From Halopseudomonas litoralis (GTDB lineage Bacteria > Pseudomonadota > Gammaproteobacteria > Pseudomonadales > Pseudomonadaceae): 64,000 bases of DNA. How positions within the stretch are numbered: position 1 is the first letter of the stretch; each line of letters begins with the position of its first letter. A model generated the notes under the pieces. The model searched no databases, was not told the DNA's origin, and worked only from the letters and a program-made list of their open reading frames with translations. The stretch is taken from contig NZ_LT629748.1 of the NCBI RefSeq assembly GCF_900105005.1, positions 2,976,001-3,040,000 on the forward strand, given 5' to 3'. The position numbers and the translations under genes were made by a program. Below, piece after piece: positions 24,516 to 33,256 of the stretch.

Positions 24516-26733
24516 CAGCCGGGTACTCGGCCGGATCATCCGGCGCGACCTGTTCCCTGGTGACTGATACCGCCCCCTGGAGCAGTTCATGCGCGTCCTG
24601 CGGCTGTGGATTGGCTATGGCGAAACTATCGAAAGCCTTGCGTAACTCAGGATCAATTTCCATGGGGGGCGGTGCGACTGCTTCCCACCAGCGCTCACCC
24701 GCGCTGAATTGTTTGCGCATGCCGACCGCAATGTCCGATACCGACTGTGGTACATCCTTTCCCTTGTCCGGCAGCGGCAGGGGCATACGGATTTTCCATA
24801 GCTGACCGCCTTCCATCAATACGAACGCCTGCCCCTTGGGTAGGTTGACGATGTCGGCAGGCTCCAGCATAGGCACCGCTACGGTGCTGATCCGATCCCC
24901 ACCCGAGCTGGTGAAGTCCACATCAGAATCCGGGGTGCTGTTATCCGAGGTCATGGACACCAGCATGCGGGTCTGGACGTTTACCTGGCGCAGCTGGTTG
25001 GTCAACAGCTCGGCGGTCTTGTCCTCCCTGACTCGCAACATGATCAGGTTGTTAAAGTTACCGATCACCTGACCCGCCTTGGCAGCGCTACCAATCTTGG
25101 CCTCAATGTCGGAGACCGTCTGGGTGTAGGCCGTTACCTGGATGCCTGCGCCACCACCTTTGTTTACCAGCGGAATAAACTCCGGGCCCATCAGCTCGTT
25201 GAACTCATCGCAATGCAGGTTGATAGCCACCTTACCGCTGACCGGGGCAGGTAAACCGTCATCCACGCCGAATTTATAGATATGGCCAGCCACGCTCACC
25301 AGATCGGCAAACATGGAGTTGCCAATCGCCTGAGCCACCTCGAAATCACTCAGCGCATCAAGACCAACATAGACAATGCCGCGCTTGCGGATTACCTGCA
25401 GCCAATCGAATATCGGCCGGGTATCTTCGAGATCATCGTAGTCTGGCGATAACAATTCATTAATACGCCCGCTGGTCAATTTCTCCAGTAACGGCAGCAA
25501 TGACGCCACTATCTTGTCGAAGTAGGTCTTGTCGTAACGCACTGCTGAGAGTAACCCTTCGAGTACAGGATCCTTGATCGACACGTCGGGCGATTGCAGG
25601 AACTGAATGAGGGCCACCACTCGCTTGTCACGGCCAAGCATGTTTCGTGGCCAATTCCTGTCATTCAGCCGCCCTTCGAACTCGGCCACATGCGCCCATG
25701 CGCCTGGCAATGCCGTTTCCAGCCGTTGCTCGGCATACTCCACGAGCAAGCCATCAATATTCACCACATCCGCGAGAATCTGTTCATAGCTTGGCCGGTG
25801 CCCAAGGGCATGACGCGCGCGATTGACGATATTCACAAAGCGCCAGGCGAACTCCCTGAAAGCGGCACTATTGCCCTCGTTGGGCAACGCATTGGCAATC
25901 CGGGTAGCGACCTCCGAGAGCCGACCGAACCGGCCTACTGCGTTATAGCGCGCCGACAATGCCGGCCATCCGAGATGAAACACATAGAATTCATTCTGGC
26001 GTCCCGCGCGAACCGCCTCGATGTACATGCGCACCAGCAGGTCCGCATCCCCTTTTGGATCAAAACAGATCACTACATCCTGGCTGGACCGATGAATATC
26101 CTGGGTAATCATTACCTCGGCCATGCGCGTCTTGCCAACCCGGGTCGTGCCCTCCACCAGGGTATGGCCAACGCGCTCACCCAATGGCATCCAGGCGTCC
26201 TGCTCTTTCCACTCAACAGCATGTATGGCCGGGTTCCCGCCAACCGGGGGTAACGGCCTGACGGGATTGAGTGGCGAGTCCACCCCCAGCAGGCGAACCA
26301 GTAACCGCGCTGCACGATACCGGTCCAGCCGGATTTCCATGCGCCGAGCTAATCGATACCACCGCCTGGATTGCAGATAAACCTGTGTCTCTGGCTGCTG
26401 CGCTTCATGCAAGCGCTGAGTGTGCCTCGCCTCCCAGCGAAATCCCCTGCCAAGCCAAAGGTACCGATTGCTGACCGGGATCTGCTGGCTACGCATGGCA
26501 AAGCGCGGCAAGCGACGCATATTCCGGCGATACCGCAATACGACCCATGCTTGTCTACCGCGATGCGCGGCAAATACCAGAAAGCCAGCGGCCATGCCCA
26601 AGCCAATTGATGGCGTCAAGGCTACCGACCAGGGCGCCCACAAACAGAGTGCCGCACAACCAATACAAACCCATGCCGTTTGCAGCTCGACTGCCGGGCG
26701 CAGCATGGATTCCATTGGGTGTCTCTGTCTCAT
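24508..26733 (-). CDS. traD: Type IV coupling protein TraD (TIGR03743, SXT/TOL subfamily)
   Basis: The 741-residue coupling ATPase brings the relaxosome to the secretion channel. Two N-terminal membrane helices (about 15-55) precede Walker A VEGTTRVGKTRMAEVM near residue 198. Walker B follows in INLHCDEFNELMGPEFI near residue 506, then the QVTAYTQTVSDIEAKIGSA block. The start overlaps the preceding stop (ATGA at 26730-26733). Length and motif spacing fit the SXT/TOL-type TraD used by ICEs, so the protein looks functional. Confidence 0.95.
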   Translation of the reverse strand: MRQRHPMESMLRPAVELQTAWVCIGCAALCLWAPWSVALTPSIGLGMAAGFLVFAAHRGRQAWVVLRYRRNMRRLPRFAMRSQQIPVSNRYLWLGRGFRWEARHTQRLHEAQQPETQVYLQSRRWYRLARRMEIRLDRYRAARLLVRLLGVDSPLNPVRPLPPVGGNPAIHAVEWKEQDAWMPLGERVGHTLVEGTTRVGKTRMAEVMITQDIHRSSQDVVICFDPKGDADLLVRMYIEAVRAGRQNEFYVFHLGWPALSARYNAVGRFGRLSEVATRIANALPNEGNSAAFREFAWRFVNIVNRARHALGHRPSYEQILADVVNIDGLLVEYAEQRLETALPGAWAHVAEFEGRLNDRNWPRNMLGRDKRVVALIQFLQSPDVSIKDPVLEGLLSAVRYDKTYFDKIVASLLPLLEKLTSGRINELLSPDYDDLEDTRPIFDWLQVIRKRGIVYVGLDALSDFEVAQAIGNSMFADLVSVAGHIYKFGVDDGLPAPVSGKVAINLHCDEFNELMGPEFIPLVNKGGGAGIQVTAYTQTVSDIEAKIGSAAKAGQVIGNFNNLIMLRVREDKTAELLTNQLRQVNVQTRMLVSMTSDNSTPDSDVDFTSSGGDRISTVAVPMLEPADIVNLPKGQAFVLMEGGQLWKIRMPLPLPDKGKDVPQSVSDIAVGMRKQFSAGERWWEAVAPPPMEIDPELRKAFDSFAIANPQPQDAHELLQGAVSVTREQVAPDDPAEYPADG

Positions 26734-27278
26734 GCCCTCTCCGCTCCCTTAATGCCATACCGCTCGCCGGTCGAAGCAGCCAAAGCTGCTTCAGCAACAG
26801 CCAGACCATGCTGCGCGAGCATGGCCACCAGCGAGTCGAAATGATCGGGATCGAAGTCGCACAAAGCTGTAAGGCCGGTAAGTACAGGGTCGGCCTTGAT
26901 TGTCGATGCGTGCTTGCCGACGTATAGCTTCAGAGCCGCGATCCGCCGGTCTCTGTGTTTGAACCGAAGCGGTAATGATGGTGCTGCCAGAGCCTCTGCC
27001 GACCGTATTATTTCAGCCCAGGCACCCTCTGCGCGCAAGCTGGACTGGGCGTATTCCAGGCAGAGCTGATCCAGTTTTTCGTGTGTATGCACGCGCTCTA
27101 CGAGTGCGCGAGGCAATACCTGTCGCTCCTCCTTCATTGCGTGCAAGGCAATCCACATCACACGGCATAACCAGAACAAATGGCTGTGTTCGCCAACCAC
27201 CACCGGCTTGCCCAGGCTTGGTAGTTCCATACTGGAAAACGCATTCACCGGCACCTTCAGGCCAACTTGCTCACTCAC
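26730..27278 (-). CDS. Conserved ICE protein between traD and the TIGR03765 gene, unknown function
   Basis: The 182-residue soluble protein has no signal peptide or membrane helix. It is mostly helical, with HSHLFWLCRVMWIALHAMKEERQVLPRALVERVHTHEKLDQL as its most distinctive stretch (residues about 31-73). I do not recognise a named family, but a gene of this size directly before traD is common in PFGI-1-like elements. Its start overlaps the previous stop (ATGA) and its stop overlaps the traD start, so it should be cotranslated with traD. Confidence 0.75.
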   Translation of the reverse strand: MSEQVGLKVPVNAFSSMELPSLGKPVVVGEHSHLFWLCRVMWIALHAMKEERQVLPRALVERVHTHEKLDQLCLEYAQSSLRAEGAWAEIIRSAEALAAPSLPLRFKHRDRRIAALKLYVGKHASTIKADPVLTGLTALCDFDPDHFDSLVAMLAQHGLAVAEAALAASTGERYGIKGAERA

Positions 27279-27826
27279 TGCTCCACCCCCGCATGGGTAA
27301 TCAACGCCGGGTAATGTGACAGCCCCAGCAAGACGGCCAGGTCGTCGCCTGCGACAGGGTCAATACGCAACCCGGGCACGGCATCCAGCAACAGCTGCAA
27401 TGTTGCGGCCGACTGCGCATTCACCGCCAGGCCAGTGGCTCCTATCTCCAGCAGGTGTTGGCTTCGTGCGGCCAGCCAGCTGAGGCTCAGCGGATCATCG
27501 CCGACAATGAACAGTGGCTGGAAGCCGGCAGGCAGGCTCAGGCCCCTTCGCTCCACTGGCCCAGGGCTCAGGGTTTTTGTCACCACCGGCAACATATCTT
27601 CGATGCTATAGGGAGCTGTACGGGCCACCTGAATTCCTTCATGTTCTGGCACCCCTGCGCCGCCAATAGCCACGTAATAAGGACGGGCAGACTCCCCCCC
27701 AAGATCCGCCACCACTTTCAGCGACATCTGATTTCCCGGAGCCGCTAGCGTTATCTGCGACCAGCCCATTGCCGCCACCAGACTGCCTGCAGCAAGCGGC
27801 CAAACTGTTCGGCTCATGAAAAACAT
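27275..27826 (-). CDS. ICE protein of the TIGR03765 (PFL_4695) family
   Basis: The 183-residue exported protein has a signal peptide (MFFMSRTVWPLAAGSLVAAM...) and the TIGR03765 patterns TLSPGPVERRGL, LFIVGDDPLSLSWLAAR and IGATGLAVNAQSAATLQ. GGAGG lies five to six bases before the ATG at 27826, which rules out the long upstream extension. It is the periplasmic gene preceding traD; its function is not established. Confidence 0.88.
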   Translation of the reverse strand: MFFMSRTVWPLAAGSLVAAMGWSQITLAAPGNQMSLKVVADLGGESARPYYVAIGGAGVPEHEGIQVARTAPYSIEDMLPVVTKTLSPGPVERRGLSLPAGFQPLFIVGDDPLSLSWLAARSQHLLEIGATGLAVNAQSAATLQLLLDAVPGLRIDPVAGDDLAVLLGLSHYPALITHAGVEQ

Positions 27827-27827
27827 A

Positions 27828-28499
27828 TCAACCTCCGGGAGTAATCCAGACCATATGCACCGGCTCAATCCAGGAGACGGGCGCTGGCTTGAGTGGCTGG
27901 GGGTGAGGGGAGCGCGAACGACCAGCAGGGCGGTGAACTGAAGCAATGACGGGAGTGTCCATGCGCGCGGCAACCAGCGCTGTATAGCGTCTGGCAGCAT
28001 CCCCGCCAGCGGGTCGGTGATAGCGACCAGCGGCGGTCAGCCAGTCGCCGGTAGTATCAAAGTGTGCGCGCAAGATAGCTGCTGCAGCGTCTATATTCTG
28101 GGCCGGATCCAGTGCAGTGCAAGGGTCAGCAAAGCGTCCTGTGAGGCCGAACAGCTCCGGGTTCCAGCGAACATTCAGCTGGGCCATTCCCACATCTACC
28201 AGCGAGGTCTGCACCAGCGCCTCATTCAGTGCAATGCACGCCTGGTCGCGGGTATCGTAATACTGACCCTGCCCGGCAACGTTCAGCGTCCAGGGCCAAG
28301 GCTTGTGCTGACCCTGGTACGCTCGGCCCGACTCAGTGCGAGCCATTGCATGGAGAATCACTGCCGGCACGCCATGCCGCTCTCCGACCGATTCAAACAG
28401 GCCAGGAGCTACGGGCTGGGCTGCCAGATCCGTCACCACAGAACCTATCAACAAGGCTATTGCCATGACTTCTGTATTAGGCATGCGCATGCGGGTCAC
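27828..28499 (-). CDS. Conjugation-associated lytic transglycosylase (SLT domain)
   Basis: The 223-residue exported protein has a SLT-type lysozyme-like domain. The probable catalytic glutamate is in AMARTESGR (about residue 53), followed by PWPWTLNVAGQGQYY and SLVDVGMAQLNVRWNPELFG. It opens peptidoglycan to let the mating channel assemble, the VirB1-like job. The N-terminus is a signal peptide. It overlaps the upstream gene by four bases and lies one base before the next start. Confidence 0.9.
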   Translation of the reverse strand: MTRMRMPNTEVMAIALLIGSVVTDLAAQPVAPGLFESVGERHGVPAVILHAMARTESGRAYQGQHKPWPWTLNVAGQGQYYDTRDQACIALNEALVQTSLVDVGMAQLNVRWNPELFGLTGRFADPCTALDPAQNIDAAAAILRAHFDTTGDWLTAAGRYHRPAGGDAARRYTALVAARMDTPVIASVHRPAGRSRSPHPQPLKPAPVSWIEPVHMVWITPGG

Positions 28500-29227
28500 C
28501 GCCGCAAGCGAACAAGAGGCAGAGTCTGGCCAGCACCTAAGCCTGCACCATGGTTAAGCGTGATGGCACCGCTGGTAACCCGCTCAGTCGGTATTCCCAA
28601 GTCAGAAGCCCAGCGCCTGATCTTGCCGTCATCGCCGTCACTGTCTGTGACCCAGACATTCAGTGCACGGCCTTCAGCCACCAGCTCCATAACCGTATTG
28701 CCGCAGGCATCACAACCAGACAGTGCGACCACCACATCATGACGTGCCGGCGCTGTGAGCAGGCCCAAAAGCCCCGGGTCGGCCCTTCCTGACACGGGCG
28801 GCTGCATCGAGAAGGTAGCAATCCGAGGCTTGTCGCCTGCAATACGCGCTATGGCCTCATCATAAGACTGCTGGTAGGCAAGTTCGCGCTCGATACGCTC
28901 ATACTCGAACCGGGCCTGCAGCTCTGCATAGCGCCGCCGCTCTTGCTCTGTCCGGGCTTCAACACCCAATGCAGTAAGCGGATCCAGGCCAGGCGACAGA
29001 ATACCCCGCCGCCCCGCCATCAATGCTTCGTATCGATCCCATTCCAATGCCGAAAGGCCCCACTCGCTGGCCCTGACCTCGCTGCGTTCCGTTTGACTTT
29101 CGACCTGCTCGGACTGATCAATCATCAGCGCTTGCTGGCTGGTATGTGCCTCTTGCGCATTAGTCTGTAACGCCATGCAGGCGGTCAGCAGGGCTGCACA
29201 ATATTGGGCCTTCAACAGGTTGATCAT
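28496..29227 (-). CDS. ICE protein of the TIGR03759 (PFL_4693) family
   Basis: The 243-residue exported protein has a signal peptide (cleavage near TNA, residue 24). The family signature is WGLSALEWDRYEALMAGRRGILSPGLDPLTALG, followed by a thioredoxin-like C-terminal part with CDACG near residue 183. It sits between the coiled-coil lipoprotein and the transglycosylase as in other PFGI-1-like ICEs. The CxxC could be redox-active, perhaps helping disulfide formation in the cysteine-rich TraU/TraH-like partners; that is inference. Confidence 0.9.
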   Translation of the reverse strand: MINLLKAQYCAALLTACMALQTNAQEAHTSQQALMIDQSEQVESQTERSEVRASEWGLSALEWDRYEALMAGRRGILSPGLDPLTALGVEARTEQERRRYAELQARFEYERIERELAYQQSYDEAIARIAGDKPRIATFSMQPPVSGRADPGLLGLLTAPARHDVVVALSGCDACGNTVMELVAEGRALNVWVTDSDGDDGKIRRWASDLGIPTERVTSGAITLNHGAGLGAGQTLPLVRLRR

Positions 29228-29235
29228 GAACCCTC

Positions 29236-29862
29236 CTATTGGACTGCCAGCTCAACCACGCCGCTGCCAGAAATAAATTCCGCAGACCGGTCTCCCACGC
29301 GGGAAACCCGCCACCCGGCAAAGGACTCACCCACCTCCAACAACCGGACCTGATTCAGTGCCTGTGCACCCTGCGACGCCACAGCCACAAAATGACGCCC
29401 GCCACGAAGCTCTATGCCTGTCACATCGAATGAGGGTGCGACCGGTTTGATTGTTGGCACTGAACTGGCTGGCTGGACGCTGCGTCGTACCGGCCTGGAT
29501 TGAGCGGCCTGTATCTTGTTGATTTGAACCGTCATGCGCGCTACGTCCTCTTTCAAGCCACTGAGCACTGCATCCTGCATCCCTTGCAACGCACCCAGCT
29601 CGGCCACCAGCTCCTGCAGAGCCGTCACCTGGTCAACGACGTCGTTATGCTGGCCTCGATATTCCATTGCCAGCTTTCGCAGACTGTTATTTGCCACAAC
29701 CAGACGTTGATCAATGCCGTCTCTGGCATCCAGCAGTCGAGTTTCCATTTCATCCAGGCGTTCCTGGTGCTCAGCCAGCCGGGACAGCAGCATGTCTGTT
29801 TCCGAATCTGAACAAGCGCCCAGCGTCAGTACCAGGCACGCCAGCATCGCTCTACGGATCAT
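29236..29862 (-). CDS. Coiled-coil lipoprotein of the transfer operon
   Basis: The 208-residue protein has a lipoprotein signal (LTLGAC, cysteine near residue 17), a long coiled coil (about 25-125) and a small C-terminal beta domain (VLLEVGESFAGWRVSRVGDRSAEFISGSGVVEL-like). The last part resembles the C-terminal domain of PilP/pilus-linked proteins that binds near the peptidoglycan, but I cannot name the family. The ATG overlaps the PilL-N stop (ATGA), so it is coupled to that gene. Confidence 0.72.
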   Translation of the reverse strand: MIRRAMLACLVLTLGACSDSETDMLLSRLAEHQERLDEMETRLLDARDGIDQRLVVANNSLRKLAMEYRGQHNDVVDQVTALQELVAELGALQGMQDAVLSGLKEDVARMTVQINKIQAAQSRPVRRSVQPASSVPTIKPVAPSFDVTGIELRGGRHFVAVASQGAQALNQVRLLEVGESFAGWRVSRVGDRSAEFISGSGVVELAVQ

Positions 29863-30416
29863 GGTTGGCCTCCAGTTTGCTCCAGCCGGGCGACCCGCAG
29901 GCTGAAGCACACTTCCCGAGTCACCGGCTCAACCAGCAATTGATAACTCGGTCCACTGAGCAGCTGAAGTGCAGCCTGCAGCGGCATGGGGCCTAACTCG
30001 TAGTGCGCCGCCGGCAATGGGCGGCTGAACAGGGTTTCTATGACCGGTTTTCCCGTCTCAGAACATAGCTGGTAACCGGACCTATCCAAGGTATGCGCAA
30101 GCCCATCACCGACGGTGGGATTGAGCCTTGTCGGTATCCTGACTTGGACCATTTGCTGCATCAGATTGCTTTGCCCTGCGTGGGCCGACGTGGACACAAG
30201 CGTGTATCGCCCTGTGCGCAGGACTTCTATCGACGTGGGCTTGAATTCGTCATCAAGCTCGGCGGTAACAGGCTGGTAATTGAGCAGTTCAAGTTGCTGC
30301 GAATCCGGATATTGCTCTGCCAGGTTGTGCTCAACCGGCTGCTGCACGCAACCGCTCAGGGCACCTGTGGCGCTCACAACAGCAAGCAAAAGAACATGCG
30401 GCAAGCGATAAGACAT
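29859..30416 (-). CDS. PilL N-terminal-type lipoprotein (TIGR03748), first gene of the transfer operon
   Basis: The 185-residue protein has a lipoprotein signal (ALSGC, cysteine near residue 22) and the TIGR03748 pattern TLDRSGYQLC ... LPAAHYELGPMPLQAALQLLSGPSYQLLVEPVTREVCF. In related elements this domain is the N-terminus of PilL or stands alone at the start of a type IV pilus/transfer operon. Here it is short and no pilM-V genes follow. GGAGAG precedes the chosen ATG at 30416. It is the most upstream gene of the minus-strand transfer operon. Confidence 0.85.
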   Translation of the reverse strand: MSYRLPHVLLLAVVSATGALSGCVQQPVEHNLAEQYPDSQQLELLNYQPVTAELDDEFKPTSIEVLRTGRYTLVSTSAHAGQSNLMQQMVQVRIPTRLNPTVGDGLAHTLDRSGYQLCSETGKPVIETLFSRPLPAAHYELGPMPLQAALQLLSGPSYQLLVEPVTREVCFSLRVARLEQTGGQP

Positions 30417-30785
30417 GATGGGTGCTCTCCTGGTGAGTCGTTGCGGAGGCACAATGCTGGAAGTCGTACAGGACAGCGACGGAGAATGTTAATTGGGTTC
30501 AGGTGTTTTTCTGCGAACCCGGCTGGCCTTCCTCGATTGTTGGTCGCGCCACACTCAATGATTCAACGTTGACCGACCGCGGATGCTGTCTGATAATGAA
30601 GGCTAACCCCGCTGGCTACTGACGGTTTCAGTAGCGCCCTTTGAGTCCGTGTGGCTCATTGCCCTATAAGTGCCTGCGACTGGTGAAAAGGCACGGCTCA
30701 ACGTCCAAAACGTCCACGGTGTTGCTACCAGAGCCCAGTCTCCCTGTACGTCGCCCTCTTGGTCGAGGGCCTCATTTTTTGCTTG

Positions 30786-30834
30786 AGATTGGCCAATCAT
30801 GGTGCTTCTTCGAGGCAACATGATTGGCCAATCT
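30786..30834. promoter_or_regulatory. Two copies of palindrome GATTGGCCAATC in inverted arrangement, candidate operators of the transfer operon
   Basis: GATTGGCCAATC, itself a perfect 12-bp palindrome, occurs at 30787-30798 and 30822-30833, centres 35 bp apart. With flanks, AGATTGGCCAATCAT and ATGATTGGCCAATCT are exact inverted copies of 15 bp. The pair lies about 370 bases upstream of the first transfer gene, in the only large gap before it. Paired dyads of this kind are typical binding sites for dimeric regulators; which protein binds is unknown. Confidence 0.55.
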
Positions 30835-31049
30835 TCAGATCGCCTTACCCCGGCAGTGCCCACTGCTTGAACCCTGGGCTCCCTTTGTGCGGGAATCGTG
30901 CATACATACTACCGGGACACGCTGCAGTCAGACTCGGGTACGACACGACGCATGGCTTGCCGGACATGCATGGCGTATAGCAGCTTTCATACTCATGCTA
31001 CCTGGCCCATAGCCTCCCATTACGCTCAAACTGCTTTCACAAAGAAAAC

Positions 31050-31080
31050 AACGCCAGCATTGAAATCGCTGGCGTTTTTT
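31050..31080 (+). terminator. Rho-independent terminator (largely bidirectional)
   Basis: AACGCCAGC (31050-31058) and GCTGGCGTT (31068-31076) form a perfect 9-bp stem with a 9-base loop followed by a T-run to 31080. On the opposite strand the stem is followed by GTTTTCTTT, so it may stop transcription from both sides. It ends just before the 8-bp flank of the insertion sequence. No plus-strand gene is recognised upstream of it. Confidence 0.7.
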
Positions 31081-31142
31081 ATTTGGGTATACGGATTTAA
31101 TGGTTGATGGGGCACCTTCACCCCATCAATCTGATACCACCC

Positions 31143-31821
31143 TCAAATGGTTGATAGATCGACCCCGTAGTTGAGTTTCTCTGCAAAGTCCGGCAGTCCG
31201 TAACCGATGGTTTTCTTGTAGAAAGGAGAGTCTTTCGTAGTCGGTGCCTTCTTCTTGTGCTTCGTGGTGTAGAGCATTCGTGCCCGCATCACCTCGAAGG
31301 AGTAACCGCGCCCTTCACGGTTCTTATCCTTGGCCAGTCGGCTGATGGACTCCGTGTAAGCGTTGGTGACGGGTATGTCCGTCTCGAAGTAGGTCATGAT
31401 CTCTTCGCGCCAGTTTTCCCACTGCCCTGACCAGATCGCTCCAGACTTTCTTTTGGCCCTTCCGGATGGTGGCTATCCACTCGTCCAGGGCGGCTTCTGC
31501 CTGGAGCCGTGTGGTGTTATCCCAGATGCCGTAGAAGCACTCCTTGTGCTCGTAGGTGGCCAGCAGTTGCGGAAACGCGCCTGTCCAGGTCTCCATGATG
31601 AGGCGCTCCCGGTCTGAGACTTCGTGAGCGCGTTTCAACAGGATTTCCCGGTCTCCCTTGAGAGTTCGGCTCTGGGACGGTTTCAGCTCCTTTCTGAGGC
31701 CCTTGCGCACCCTTTCTATCGCATCGTTGGCCATGCGCAACTTATCGACCACGATACGGGTTTGGGGCAGCACAGCCTTGACCGCTGCCTGGTAGGGCAT
31801 ACGGCGAGAGCTTTTTGCCAA
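31143..31821 (-). pseudogene. ISL3-family transposase, N-terminally deleted and frameshifted
   Basis: Two overlapping minus-strand frames encode consecutive parts of an ISL3-type transposase. The first is SSRRMPYQAAVKAVLPQTRIVVDK onward (31821 to about 31420) and the second MTYFETDIPVTNAYTESISRLAKDKNREGRGYSFEVMRARMLY onward (about 31415 to 31143). A one-base change near the run TTTTCCC at 31413-31420 separates them. Roughly the N-terminal half of a normal ~430-residue transposase is absent, the deletion ending next to the transporter gene's 3' end. Together the pieces are non-functional. Confidence 0.88.
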
Positions 31822-31834
31822 TAATGAGCATTAT

Positions 31835-32731
31835 TTAACCCTTCAACGCCAGAATGCGTCTGGCACCGTTAAGTACAATGACCCCCGCGATGGTGCCGAT
31901 AATCAGATCCGGATAATTGGACCCGGTCCACGCGATCAGGGCGCCGGCGGTGATGACCCCCAGGTTGATCACCACGTCGTTGGCCGAAAATATCCAGCTA
32001 GCCTTCATATGAGCTCCGCCCCCTCGATGTTTGGATACCATCAGTAGACAGGCGGTATTGGCAATCAATGCGACGAATGCGATGGCTATCATCACCAGCG
32101 ATTCAGGCTCACTACCGAATACAAAGCGCCTCACGACCTCTACGAGTACGCCAACAGCCAAAACCAGTTGGACCACACCAGCAACGTGCGCAACACGGAC
32201 CTGCCTTTTCACGCTATGCCCAACCGCATAAAGAGCGAGTCCGTACACTGCCGCATCGGCAAAATTGTCCAGGGACTCTGCAATGAGGCCAGTTGACTGA
32301 GCCATCAGACCGGCAGTAATTTCCACCACGAACAGAAGTGCATTGATGCCGAGCAACCAGCGCAGGGTCCCGGATTCTTGCTCAGCAGAAGCTGCCGAGA
32401 ACTCGGCGGCCTTGATGGTCTCCGGATTTGCAGCAACGCTTTCCTGAAGCGCGGCTCCTAGCCCCAAGGTCTTCAGTTTCGATGTGACGGGCTCGACCTC
32501 GCCGTCATGCACGACCTTCAGCCGGCGGTTCGACAAGTCGAAGGACAGCGCTCGAATCTCCTCAAAGCCGCTCAGGGCTAGGCGAATCATTCGCTCTTCT
32601 GACGGACAGTCCATCTTCGGCACGGCATAAACGCTGACCCATCTCCCCGGCACTTCGGAGGAGGTCTGTATATCGGTATCCGCTGCGGACGTAGCATCAC
32701 CGCCACGGGCGCCTCCACAGGATTTGCTCAT
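31835..32731 (-). CDS. CDF-type heavy-metal cation transporter of the insertion sequence
   Basis: The 298-residue membrane protein has an N-terminal ferredoxin-like metal-associated region (VYAVPKMDCPSEERMIRLALSGFEEI, about 30-55) and a cation-diffusion-facilitator-like core with several membrane helices from about residue 100. The core includes ESLDNFADAAVYG near 140 and SWIFSANDVVINLG near 245. The second site reads FSAND where classical CDF exporters have HxxxD, a known variation in this transposon-borne group. It probably exports a divalent metal (Cd, Zn or Co). I use the ATG at 32731. It is divergent from the MerR gene, whose operator lies between them. Confidence 0.85.
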   Translation of the reverse strand: MSKSCGGARGGDATSAADTDIQTSSEVPGRWVSVYAVPKMDCPSEERMIRLALSGFEEIRALSFDLSNRRLKVVHDGEVEPVTSKLKTLGLGAALQESVAANPETIKAAEFSAASAEQESGTLRWLLGINALLFVVEITAGLMAQSTGLIAESLDNFADAAVYGLALYAVGHSVKRQVRVAHVAGVVQLVLAVGVLVEVVRRFVFGSEPESLVMIAIAFVALIANTACLLMVSKHRGGGAHMKASWIFSANDVVINLGVITAGALIAWTGSNYPDLIIGTIAGVIVLNGARRILALKG

Positions 32732-32764
32732 GATACGACTCCACTTGAACAATGTTGTGGCACC

Positions 32765-32795
32765 ATTTAAATCTATAAAGCTACTATAAGGTCAA
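32765..32795 (-). promoter_or_regulatory. MerR-type promoter of the cation transporter
   Basis: Read on the minus strand, TTGACC (32795-32790) and TTAAAT (32770-32765) are separated by 19 bases holding an imperfect dyad (CTTATAGTAGCTTTATAG). A 19-20 base spacer with a dyad in it is the hallmark of MerR-family-activated promoters; the adjacent CadR/PbrR-like regulator is the obvious activator. Confidence 0.7.
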
Positions 32796-32827
32796 TAGAG
32801 TAAAGAATCCGTTGGGGGAGGAGGCTG

Positions 32828-33256
32828 ATGCGTATTGGTCAGTTGGCGCAGTTGGTAGGGGTCGAAACACAGACGATCCGCTTCTATGAACAGCAGGGCT
32901 TGTTGCCGCCGCCTAGTCGGAAGGACAACGGTTACCGTGTCTATACCGAGAAGCATGGTGAGGGGCTGGCCTTCATCCGTCGCTGCAGAATCCTGGGCCT
33001 GTCACTGGCTGAGATTCACAAACTACAGAGCTATCAGGACGACCCTCATCAGCCTTGCACCGCCGTCAACGCCTTGCTCGATGATCACATCTCTCATGTG
33101 CGGTCGCAGATAACCGCTCTGCAGGCGCTTGAGAAACAACTTGTTTCACTGAGAGCGAGTTGCAACGATGACCGGGAAATTGAGGCGTGTGGGGTTCTTG
33201 CTGGAATTAGCGAAGGAAACACGCATCCAGCAGTAGGTGAAACATCAACCATTTAA
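32828..33256 (+). CDS. MerR-family Cd(II)/Pb(II)-responsive regulator (CadR/PbrR type)
   Basis: The 142-residue protein starts with a MerR winged-helix domain (MRIGQLAQLVGVETQTIRFYEQQGLLPPPSR), followed by the dimerisation helix. Three cysteines sit where CadR/PbrR regulators bind metal: HQPCTAV (about 77) and RASCNDDREIEACGVL (about 113 and 120). This points to Cd/Pb/Zn sensing rather than mercury. It is divergent from the transporter and likely bends the promoter at 32765-32795 in response to metal. GGGGAGGAGG precedes the ATG. Confidence 0.9.
   Translation: MRIGQLAQLVGVETQTIRFYEQQGLLPPPSRKDNGYRVYTEKHGEGLAFIRRCRILGLSLAEIHKLQSYQDDPHQPCTAVNALLDDHISHVRSQITALQALEKQLVSLRASCNDDREIEACGVLAGISEGNTHPAVGETSTI

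Larger units (their letters stand above)
30417..31084. other. Regulatory/leader region upstream of the transfer operon
   Basis: About 670 bases without a supported gene separate the transfer operon from the insertion sequence. The stretch holds two identical palindromes (30786-30834) and a hairpin terminator (31050-31080), annotated separately. A minus-strand frame at 30603-30863 is not credible because it would read through the palindromes and has no family resemblance. The transfer-operon promoter should be here. Confidence 0.5.

Noticed and set aside
30603..30863. Minus-strand open frame in the transfer-operon leader
   Set aside because: It reads through the two operator-like palindromes, has no ribosome-binding site and an unstructured composition.
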